Under the pieces are notes generated by a model. The model had not been told where the DNA came from and did no database searches. It worked only from the letters and a program-made list of their open reading frames with translations. Of a stretch of DNA of 64,000 nucleotides, positions 50,901-62,900 are shown one piece after another. Position 1 is the first letter of the stretch; every line of letters starts with the position of its first letter. The DNA lies in assembly GCA_020152595.1 (NCBI GenBank), contig JAIGNY010004464.1:22501-86500 (forward strand), in the 5' to 3' direction. The translations under genes were made by a program, and so were the position numbers. The DNA comes from Chiridota heheva (taxonomy: Eukaryota; Echinodermata; Holothuroidea; Apodida; Chiridotidae).

Positions 50901-53900
50901 GGCTGATCAAAGTTTCATGAGTTATTGATGTATGTTAACTTTTGGTGTATAAACAAGGAAACAGCTCAATATCTTTTTGCAACTTTTTGTGTTTCATTCC
51001 TTAATTTTAGTCTTGAAAAGGAAAAAGATTAAAAATGTCAACCACATGTTGTCCCTGCCTGTCCATAGATATTTAACATTTACTTATGGTGTATTTCCCC
51101 CTGATTGTCCATGCCTTGCTGGATTTGCTAACTGAGTGACTAAGATTGGAAAGAACCTTTTCATTTTCTAGTTGATAATGTGAATGTGCTACTCAGATTC
51201 TATTGTTAATCAAGTAAGAAATGACTTGTGTTTTGCAGGGTATGGAGGAGGATGGGGCTATTCCGGGCATTCCATCGAGGCTGTTCGCTTTAGTGCAGAC
51301 ACTGACATTATCCTTGGAGGTTTTGGCCTGTTTGGGGGAAGAGGGGAATACACTGCTAAGATAAAGGTAACTTTTTGAATGTTTGTGTAATGTTGTCTTC
51401 GTAGAGTATTTAAAACTAATTTTTAGCCACAAGTGATTACTTCAGTACTTTGACCAATCAACTGTTGGGGGAATTTTCCCTTTAATACCCAACCAATCAG
51501 CTGCATTTGTTGGAGGCAAAGTTGTAAGTAACAATGCATGTGCATTGTACCTGCATGTATAACACACATGATTAGCGTATAAATGTATTTTTTTAGACTA
51601 TGTGGCATTTTTGAATTAGTTTTGCTGATTCAGATTTGAAATGGTTATTATTAGTTGGCAAGGAAGGGTGTTCTCTCAATGAAGGCCCTTATTATCATGA
51701 ATAAGATTATAGGAAAGGGTGTTCTCCCAGTGTAGGCATTTATTATCATGAATAAGATTATAGGGAAGGGTGTTCTCCCAGTGAAGGCACTTTTGATCAT
51801 GAATAAGATTATAGGGAAGGGTGTTCTCTCAATGAAGGCACTTATTATCATGAATAAGATTATATGGAAGGGTGAATAAGCACTTATTATCATTATTATG
51901 GAAGGTTGTTCTCTAATCAAGGCACTTATTATCATGAATAAGATTATATGGAAGGGTGTTTTCACAATGAAGGCACTTATTATCATGAATAAGATTATAG
52001 GGAAGGTTGTTCTCCTAATCAAGGCATTTATTATCATGAATAAGATTATAGGGAAGGGTGGTCTCCCAGTGAAGGCACTTATTATCATGAATAAGATTAT
52101 AGGGAGGTGTGTTCTCTCAATAAAGGCACTTATTATCATGAATACAATTATAGGGAAGGGTGTTCTCTTAATGAAGGCACTTATTATCATGAATAAGATT
52201 ATAGGGAAGGGTGTTTTCACAATGAAGGCACTTATTATCATGAATAAGATTATAGGGAAGGGTGTTTTCACAATGAAGGCACTTATTATCATGAATAAGA
52301 TTATAGGGAAGGTTGTTCTCCTAATCAAGGCATTTATTATCATGAATAAGATTATAGGGAAGGGTGTTCTCTTAATGAAGGCACTTATTATCATGAATAA
52401 GATTATAGGGAAGGGTGTTTTTACAATGAAGGCACTTATTATCATGAATAAGATTATAGGGAGGTGTGTTCTCTCAATGAAGGCACTTATTATCATGAAT
52501 AAAATTATAGGGAAGGGTGTTCTCTTAATGAAGGCACTTATTATCATGAATAAGATTATAGGGAAGGGTGTTCTCCTAATCAAGGCATTTTTATCATGAA
52601 TAAGATTATAGGGAAGGTGTTCTCTCAATGAAGGCACTTATTATCATGAATAAGATTTATATGGAAGGGTGTTTTCACAATGAAGGCACTTATTATCATG
52701 AATAAGATTATAGGGAAGGTTGTTCTCCTAATCAAGGCATTTATTATCATGAATAAGATTATAAGGAAGGGTGTTCTCCCAGTGAAGGCACTTATTATCA
52801 TGAATAAGATTATAGGGAGGTGTGTTCTCTCAATAAAGGCACTTATTATCATGAATAAAATTATAGGGAAGGGTGTTCTCTTAATGAAGGCACTTATTAT
52901 CATGAATAAGATTATATGGAAGGGTGTTTTCACAATGAAGGCACTTATTATCATGAATAAGATTATAGGGAAGGTTGTTCTCCTAATCAAGGCATTTATT
53001 ATCATGAATAAGATTATAGGGAAGGGTGTTCTCCCAGTGAAGGCACTTATTATCATGAATAAGATTATAGGGAGGTGTGTTCTCTCAATAAAGGCACTTA
53101 TTATCATGAATAAAATTATAGGGAAGGGTGTTCTCTTAATGAGGGCACTTATTATCATGAATAAGATTATAGGGAAGGTTGTTCTCCTAATCAAGGCATT
53201 TATTATCATGAATAAGATTATAGGGAGGTGTGTTCTCTCAATGAAGGCACTTATTATCATGAATAAGATTATAGGGAAGTGTGTTCTCCTAATGAAGGCA
53301 CTTATTATCATGAATAAGATTATAGGGAAGTGTGTTCTCCTAATGAAGGCACTTGTTATCATGAATAAGATTATAGGGAAGGGTGTTTTCCCAGTGAAGG
53401 CACTTATTATTATGAATAAGATTATAGGGAAGTGTGTTCTCCTAATGAAGGCACTTGTTATCATGAATAAGATTAAAGGAAGGGTGTTCTCTTAATGAAG
53501 GCACTTATTATCATGAATAAGATTAGAGGGAAGTGTGTTCTCCTAATGAAGGCACTTGTTATCATGAATAAGATTAAAGGGAAGTGTGTTCTCTCAATGA
53601 AGGCACTTATTATCATGAATAAGATTATAGGGAAGGGTGTTCTCTCAATGAAGGCACTTATCATTATGTATAAGATTATAAGGAAGTGTGTTCTCCTAAT
53701 AAAGGCACTTATTATCATGAATAAGATTATAGGGGTGTGGAAAGCTGGATTATGTTTTAAGAGATATTTGAGGTGCCAGATCAGATAAATTTTAAAGTGC
53801 CAGATCAGATATTGATAAGTGTAGCATTTATGTTTTGTTAGATAATAGAGAAAAAATGTTATTATTCACCTCGTGGATGGAAGGATGAAAGAATAGATTA

Positions 53901-56900
53901 AATCTCAGTAATACATAGTTCTGGATGATTGTACCTTTCACAGAACTATATGCAATGCATTATAAATACAATCATTACAGAGTTTTTGCTTACTTATAGA
54001 CACACCTTTGATATTGTTAGAAGAAAAATGAATTTTGTTTCCTCCTTAACAGCTTATAGAACTTGGAACTCTGAAGAATGGTTTTGAAACAGAGGGTGAA
54101 GTAAAAGCTGAAAGTGAGGAAAAAACATATGAATGCGGTGCCAAGTAAGACAATGGAGTTATATGCAGGGAGGATCTACTTTTGCTACTTTCACCAGTGT
54201 AAAAGACAGTTATTTGTGTATTGAAGAGAAGCTGGTTATTATGAAGAAACAAAGAAAACTTGACCAAACAAAAATTAGGAGCTAGTCTTGAAGTGCAGAC
54301 ATTTCAAGGAACTCAACTGTATAGATAGAATCAATTTTGGGGTTCAATAATTTTGGAGTCACTCGCAAAGTGTGCATGAAACCTGCTGAGTAGCAAGAGT
54401 AGACCCTCACATCATAGTTTTGTACCCCCTATATACACACTTCTAAATGTTTGTTACCTCACTGGAACTATCTAACCCCATGGATTTATTATTGTGCTGT
54501 AGGGTGAGTATGAATGCAACTTTGGAGGTATTCAACCAGAGTCAACTGGTGGTTGCAAATATATCATTTTTTGTGTACAAAAGTGGTTCAGAATTTGTAG
54601 GTTGAATGTGGTTTTATCTTAGTGCTATGTTGAATGATATATAGGAAGGTTAATAAGGTCTAAATTATTATTTTTTTTGCTCCCTTAGGATTAAATATCA
54701 AGAACATTTATAAAACAGAATTAAAACACTTCAGTTCATGTTCAAATTGTTGGTTCCTTTTCTTTTGCTGTTTTTGTATCTCACTCCTGCTTTGTGTGAT
54801 TTGGGATTTCCTTTTCCTTGCCTGACACTCATTACAGACAGGCAGATAACTTTCTATTCTCAAGCTCTTGAGGGCAGTTGGCTTCATTTTCTCCACAGTA
54901 AGAGCAACATTCATTAAGGCAAAAGTTATTGTCACACCATTTTGTAGGTATTTCTACGAAGTGTAGGGATTATCTTTTATATTTATGATCACTAGAAAAT
55001 GACACAACATTTTTAGTGTACATTTTTTTGTCAGTTTTATTTTCAATGGAAAAGTGGACAAGCACTATAAGAGTTAGAAATGTATTAATATATTTTTGAA
55101 AGATTTCTTGGGATGATGCATTTTGATTATTGCAGGGAGGAGTTTCCAATCTTGTTTGATGAACCAGTACACGTGACAGGTGGAGTTTGGTATTTAGCAT
55201 GGGCCAGGATTATTGGTCCCAGCAGTGACTGTGGATCAGGTGGGCAAAGCTTTGTTACAACTGAAGACAAGTGAGTATTATTCTACATTGTTGTAAAATT
55301 TGCTTTTAAGAAGGAAAAATTGAGAGAATATCTGATCAGTTTGTCTTGTTTTTCTCTTTGTAATGAACATAGTTTTGACTTACTTGACTTATGCCATATC
55401 ACTTGCTGTGGGAACATAGGCCATGGACAAATTCTCTCCACTTGGCTCTGTCTTGGGCTACTGATTTTATGTCTTGCTCCGTGTCATGTCTCCAAGTGTT
55501 TTTCAGTCTTCCTCGATTCCGTTTTCCCGAGGATCCCACCATAGTGTCTTGTCTTGTTATGTTGTTCTGTCTTGTTATGTTGTTCTGTCTTGTTATGTTG
55601 TTACATAGTTTTACTTGTAAATAATTGCAAGGTCAATACAATTAAAATTGAAAATTAATTATGTTATGTCAAATTATTTTCCAGAAGAATAAGGAATTGG
55701 AAAACTTATGTTAAGCTGTAATAGTTTGTTAGTATTAATGAAATATATATGGATTAAAAAAAAACAATACAAAAAAAACAGTGGTGAAGGAAATCCAGTG
55801 TAACTGAGAAAGATTGATGTTTATTACGAATGGTGGTCTGGATTATAAACAGTTGATTTTAAATCTGTTATTCTTTATCGCAGAGTGACATTTCAGTTTG
55901 CTGGTTCAAGGAAATCCAATAATGGTACTGATGTCAATGCGGGACAGATTCCTAAGCTTTACTACCGGTAAGTCAAAAGTGTAAAGCTTTACAATGTTGT
56001 GGGAATTGGCATTTGTGTACTTTTTATACATTGCTTATACTTCTTTCTCTCTTATGCAAATGTTTTGACAAAATTTGCCATGCAACAATGAAAATTGAGA
56101 AAATCAATAATTTCCTAAGGAACTTGTTAATATGTATGAATTTTGATTGGAGTCTTGATGTATAGAAAGTTAATTTCTTGCCATTGTGAAATATGTATTA
56201 GCAGATAAGTGTTTGATACATTAACTTAAATTGGTTATGATTGTAATTTCATGAGTTTGTGACCCCTTCAGTAAGAAATGCAATTGTTGTCAACTTACGT
56301 GGGTGAGCTCAGTGATGTTAGTATAAACCATATTGTCAACCTGTGGTTTGTGACCCCTTCAGTAATAAATGCAATTGTTGTCAACTTACGTGAGTGATCT
56401 CAGTGATGTTAGTATAAACCATGTTGTCAACCTGTGGCATGTACTTGAATGTAATGCAGGAGATAGTTTCAACTATTATGATCTAAAGATTGATTGATTT
56501 ATCTAAGTGTGGTAAAGATAGCAAATTATCTTTGTTTTGTTTTGAACAGGTTGCCCGGGCCAGAGGCTCCTATCAGACCAAATATGAGCAAGGACAATAG
56601 TCAAGTGCATATTCTATCAGATGCTTTCTGTAGGACTGTTACTCCAGTGAGTTATGTATACTATTTCCCATAGTTTTGACCAATCGTGGATCAACTGTGT
56701 TTTTGATTGAAACTGATTATGTTTTGATGTCTGTGTTAGTTGAGTTAAATACAGCAAGTGATCTTATTAATAAGTACATCAGTTTTAAAGGAAGCAGAAG
56801 TCAGAATTCCTCACCACTTGCAGACATCTCTACTTGTTGATTTGTTACAATTCTTTTTGTTGATCTGTTACATTTGCATAATCCTCATTTGCATACATAC

Positions 56901-59900
56901 CCTTGCTCTAAGTATTCTAAGGGCTTGATTGTTGATTTGTTACAATTCTTTTTGTTGATCTGTTACATTTGCATAATCCTCATTTGCATACATACCCTTG
57001 CTCTAAGTATTCTAAGGCTTGATTGTTAATTTGTTACAATTCTTTTGTTAATCTGTTACATTTGTATAATCCTCATTTGCATACATACCCTTGCTTTAAG
57101 TATTCTAAGGCTTGATTGTTAATTTGTTACAATTCTTTTTGTTAATCTCTTACATTTGTATAATCCTCATTTGCATACATACCCTTGCTCTAAGTATTCT
57201 AAGGCTTGATTGTTAATTTGTTACAATTCTTTTTGTTGATCTGTTACATTTGCATAATCCTCATTTGCATACATACCCTTGCTTTAAGTATTCTAAGGGC
57301 TTGATAGTGTTTACACAACCCAGACGGATATTTTGAACTTCTTTGCACTAAAAAATATGTTCATGGCATCGTTGCTTTACATTCCCAGGAAGCATTTGAG
57401 TCTCTTCTGCTTCTTCTACAATGGAGCTGGTCCACTTTAAGCCGGAAAGTAGACCAGATTTCTCAGGCCCAGAAGGACCCAAGACAGGATGCAGAGTTTC
57501 TACAAGACATATCAGGAATTGCATATATATGCACCGCCTGTCTTAGACTTGTTAGGAGCTTTATTTGTGAAATATTCCCAAGTCCAGGTAAATATTAAAA
57601 GTTACTACATAATTTTCAGCTCCCTGGAATAATTATTTATTATTCAAGGAATATAGCACTCCATCTTTCATTTAAATTATGTTTTTTTATTTAAGGACCA
57701 TAATTTATTTCAAAGTTAATTTCTGATTTGAGTCTTTTTGATTGAGAATGGGGTACCTTTATTGTAGTGCAGTCATATAGGCAGGACTTAAAACTTTGAT
57801 TATATTTGTATGGTTTACCTGCCGGATGTTTGTGCTACTTTGAGTGTAAAACATAAAGACGGGTGTTATCATTATCGATTTCATTCAGCCAAGTTCTGCA
57901 AAAGTGTCTTAAAAGTATCAAAGCTGGTCACCTAGTCAATTTTTAAATAAATTGAAATACTTTGTGTGTTAGTAAGTTTCTTCTTATGAAAGTCTTCTTT
58001 CTTGAACAAAGCTGCTCAACTTTTTACATCGTCTTCCATAGCATCAGACAGAAAGCCAAGAGCTGAACAGTCAGATAAACTTCCAGAATGCATTTCATCT
58101 ACATGCAAGCTTCTACGGCAGATACTCGAGGGTCACAACTTTTCTCTCAACTCGGGTACAAATTTGATAGATAAAGATGAGCGTGAGGAGACCTCATTAG
58201 CTATTGCCAGACATCAGGAAGACATCATTCAAGAATGTCACAACACTTTTGTGCAATGTTTTCATGCCTTCTGCCCTACCTCTCAGTTGAAGTGGATCTT
58301 CTTTTGTGAACTCCTCAACCTTTATGATGAGGTAAACTTCCAGATATTATTTGGTCTAAAGAAGCAGTTTGAGCCTTTTTGTTAAGCCTTCATTAAACAA
58401 AAAATTCACTGAAAACTAAGGTTATTTGATTTCAGGTGTCTAGAATGTTGACCACTTATGTTGCATGCACCGGCACTGAAATGTTGTGAAATCCTGACAA
58501 ATTACTCAATTTGTATTTGTTTTTGATTGACTTAGAAGATTAAATTACATGAGTAATGCACGGTAATAGATAGTTTAAGAATCGTATAAAATAAGGTATG
58601 ATGACATTGCCTTATCAATGGAAGTTAACAATATTAGCATTGCAAAGTCACAATGTTAGCATTGAGCCATTCTGGCCACTTCCTATAATAAATTGGAGTT
58701 CTCTGGGTTTAATCATGGAAACTTAAGATCAGACCTCGTAACCTCCAAACATCATTTTACATTTTATAATGCATAGATATTTGGTTAGGTAACACTGACA
58801 CTTTAAATTTGTTAGACATACTCAATAATGATTTAGGTGGTTTGATGTCATATTATACTATGTGATGATATAGACCTGATTTAGGTGGTTTGATATCATA
58901 TTATACTATGTGATGATATATACCTGATTTAAGTGGTTTGATATCATATTATACTATGTGATGATGTAGACCTGATTTAGGTGGTTTGATATCGTATTAT
59001 ACTATGTGATGATATAGACCTGATTTAGGTGGTTTGATATCATATTTTACTATGTGATGATATAGACCTGATTTAGGTGGTTTGATATCATATTATACTG
59101 TGTGATGATATAGACCTGATTTAGGTGCTTTGATATCATATTATACGATGTGATGATGTAGACCTGATTTAGGTGGTTTGATATCATATTATACTATGTG
59201 ATGATGTAGACCTGATTTAGGTGGTTTGATATCATATTATACTATGTGATGATGTAGACCTGATTTAAGTGGTTTGATATCATATTATACGATGTGATGA
59301 TGTAGACCTGATTTAGGTGGTTTGATATCATATTTTACTATGTGATGATGTAGACCTGATTTGGGTGGTTTGATATCATATTATACGATGTGATGATATA
59401 GACCTGATTTAGGTGGTTTGATATCATATTATACTATGTGATGATGTAGACCTGATTTAGGTGGTTTGATATCATATTATACTATGTGATGATATAGACC
59501 TGATTTAGGTGGTTTGATATCATACTATACTATGTGATGATATAGACCTGATTTAGGTGGTTTGATATCATATTAAACTATGTGATGATATAGACCTGAT
59601 TTAGGTGGTTTGATATCATGCTATACTATGTGATGATATGATCCTGATTTAGGTGGTTTGATATCATATTATACTATGTGATGATATAGACCTGATTTAG
59701 GTGGTTTGATAAAGACCTGATTTAGGTGGTTTGATATAGACCTGATTTAGGTGGTTTGATACCATATTATACTATGTGATGATGTAGACCTGATTTAGGT
59801 GGTTTGATATCATATTATACTATGTGATGATATAGACCTGATTTGTGATTTAATATAGACCTGATTTAATTTAATATCTGATTTAAGGTGGTTTGATGTC

Positions 59901-62900
59901 ATATACTATGTGATGATATAGACCTGATTTAGGTGGTTTGATATCATATTATACTATGTGATGATATAGACCTGATTTAGGTGGTTTGATATCATATTAT
60001 ACTATGTGATGATATAGACCTGATTTAATGTGATGTGGTTTGATATCATATTATACTCTGTGATGATATAGACCTAAATTAGGTGGTTTGATATCATATT
60101 ATACTATGTGATGATGTAGACCTGATTTAAGTGGTTTGATATCATATTATACTATGTGATGATATAGACCTGATTTAGGTGGTTTGATATCATATTATAC
60201 TATGTGATGATATAGACCTGATTTAGGTGGTTTGATATCATATTATACTATGTGATGATATAGACCTGATTTATAGAAAACTAATTTAAGGAGACATACA
60301 CTCTGATACAATCCTAATTTCATATAATAGAGGATAACAATCTTAACAAACTTCCAAAACAGCAAGTCAAAATCTTATTCTTATCTCAAATTATTCATGT
60401 TTGAAGTCAACACACATGGCTGCCATTTTGTTCATTTATGTATTGAAATATTGTGCATGATGACAAATTTTCCCAATAGGGACAAGAAATTTAATGTATT
60501 TCTTTATAAATGTGATTAAAGTTTTTATTCCAAAATGGTGTTACACAAAGTTTTAACAGAATATTTTTGATAATTTCATGTATTTGACCCTTACAAAAGA
60601 AAAAGAATTTTTCATAAGCTAGAAAAATTGAGATAGATTATAAAGAAATACAAAGTATTCCAACATCCTGCTGGGCTGATGACATCATAATCTGCATGTT
60701 TTGAAATCAAAATTGGCGGCTCCCATGGTACTATTAAGTAGTAGCATTAAAGTTTTTGATAGTAACAATAAATGTGTTAGATTGCTTCGGGAGGTATGAA
60801 ACTTGGTCAGAATATTTGTTATTTTCATTTCTATCATATGAAATATGGATTATGTTGGACTTTATGTCTCCTTTAACTAATGTCTTGTGACCAGAATTCA
60901 TGTGTCCATAGAATGGACGAAAGGTATGCTGGGCGAATCTTATACCAGAATTCATGTGTCCATAGGATGGACGAAGGGTATGCTGGGCGAATCTTATACC
61001 AGAATTCATGTGTCCATAGGATGGACGAAGGGTATGCTGGGCGAATCTTTTACCAGAATTCATGTGTCCATAGGATGGACGAAGGGTATGCTGGGCGATC
61101 CTTATACCATAATTCATGTGTCCATAGGATGGACCAAGGGTATGCTGGGCTTAATCTTATACCAGAATTCATGTGTCCATAGGATGGACTGACCAAGGGA
61201 AGGGTATGCTGGGCGATCCTTATACCATAATTCATGTGTCCATAGGATGGACCAAGGGTATGCTGGGCGAATCTTATACCAGAATTCATGTGTCCATAGG
61301 ATGGACGAAGGGTATGCTGGGCGAATCTTATACCAGAATTCATGTGTCCATAGGATGGACCAAGGGTATGCTGGGCGAATCTTATACCAGAATTCATGTG
61401 TCCATAGGATGGACGAAGGGTATGCTGGGTGAATCTTATACCAGAATTCATGTGTCCATAGGATGGACCAAGGGTATGCTGGGCGAATCTTATACCAGAA
61501 TTCATGTGTCCATAGGATGGACCAAGGGTATGCTGGGCGTATATTATAATAGCATTCATGTGTCCATAGGATGGACCAAGGGTATGCTGGGCGAATCTTA
61601 TACCAGAATTCATGTGTCCATAGGATGGACCAAGGGTATGCTGGGCAAATCTTATACCAGAATTCATGTGTCCATAGGATGGACCAAGGGTATGCTGGGC
61701 GAATCTTATACCAGAATTCATGTGTCCATAGGATGGACCAAGGGTATGCTGGGCGAATCTTATACCAGAATTCATGTGTCCATAGGATGGACCAAGGGTA
61801 TGCTGGGCGAATCTTATACCAGAATTCATGTGTCCATAGGATGGACCAAGGGTATGCTGGGCTAATCTTATACCAGAATTCATGTGTCCATAGGATGGAC
61901 CAAGGGTATGCTGGGTTACACATATTATAATAGCATTCATGTGTCCATAGGATGGACCAAGGGTATGCTGGGCGAATCTTATACCAGAATTCATGTGACC
62001 ATAGGATGGACCAAGGGTATGCTGCGCGAATCTTATCGACCATTCAAACACGGGGGATTTTTGCCTGCCTGCACAATTCACACATGGTATGAGAGCAATC
62101 GTATGAGAAAATGCTTTCAAATTCTAAGCTCTCATTGTTGTTTAAAACTTTTCCTCAAATGACTGCAGCTGATTGGATGGGTAACAAAAAGAACATCCTC
62201 CAGCAGTTGATTGGTCAAAGCACTAAAGAAATCTTGTTTGACTAAACTTGGTTAAAAAGGTATAAACATAATAGGAGTTACTGATGGACAACAATAATTC
62301 ATTTATGTAGGAAAGTGTACATGTTTGTTATCATTTTCAACAAAATAAGATATATAGGTGTGATTGTGTGCTTGGAAATCATACTTCATTCAGTATTAAA
62401 TCAGTCATACTATCAAATTGATTTTTGTAAGATACCATTATCAATTTTTGTTTACTAATGGATTGTGTCAATTTTTCATTTTATTATTATACAAAATTTA
62501 TAAAGTGCCTTATCCAATAACTCTCATTGCACTTTCCATTAAAATGCAAGAATATAGAATGTAAAATGCATCTTTTTTAAAACTTTTATAAAAGATAAAA
62601 TTATATCTTGATTTTGTATTTTTGTAAGCAGGAGAAAACACCACCCCCAGCCAAGGCCTTTTATCTGCTGTTCTTGGAGCACTCTGCAACCCCTGCATCA
62701 AATTGACAAGAGTCTTACCCCTCCTGAAATCTCAAGACCCTGACTCTGCCCCCAGCATTCCCCTGGCACAGGTGCTGGAAGAGGCAAGCCCTGTGGGAGT
62801 GGAAATGGATCGTAGTAGCCTTACAGTGGAGTTAGTTTCCCATATGCAAGAACACATGAAGGTAAAGTTTCCCACAAAATATACTTTCTGGAGTTTTACT

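Noticed and set aside
51651..53718. Long frames whose minus-strand translation looks like repeated hydrophobic membrane segments
   Set aside because: They have a 17-residue period matching the 51-bp satellite, frames are open on both strands, and there is no start context or splice support.
54708..54935. Minus-strand 75-codon frame with several Cys and Lys
   Set aside because: No recognised zinc-finger spacing, no splice sites in a sensible arrangement, and lies in an intron.
61050..62120. 356-codon minus-strand frame with a repeated His/Gly motif
   Set aside because: It is the 55-bp EcoRI satellite in translation; all sense and antisense frames show the same repeat.
62512..62701. Exon 29 read in frame GAG AAA ACA after the same acceptor
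   Set aside because: That frame would fit the phase of exon 28 but hits TGA after 25 codons and loses the match to MYCBP2.
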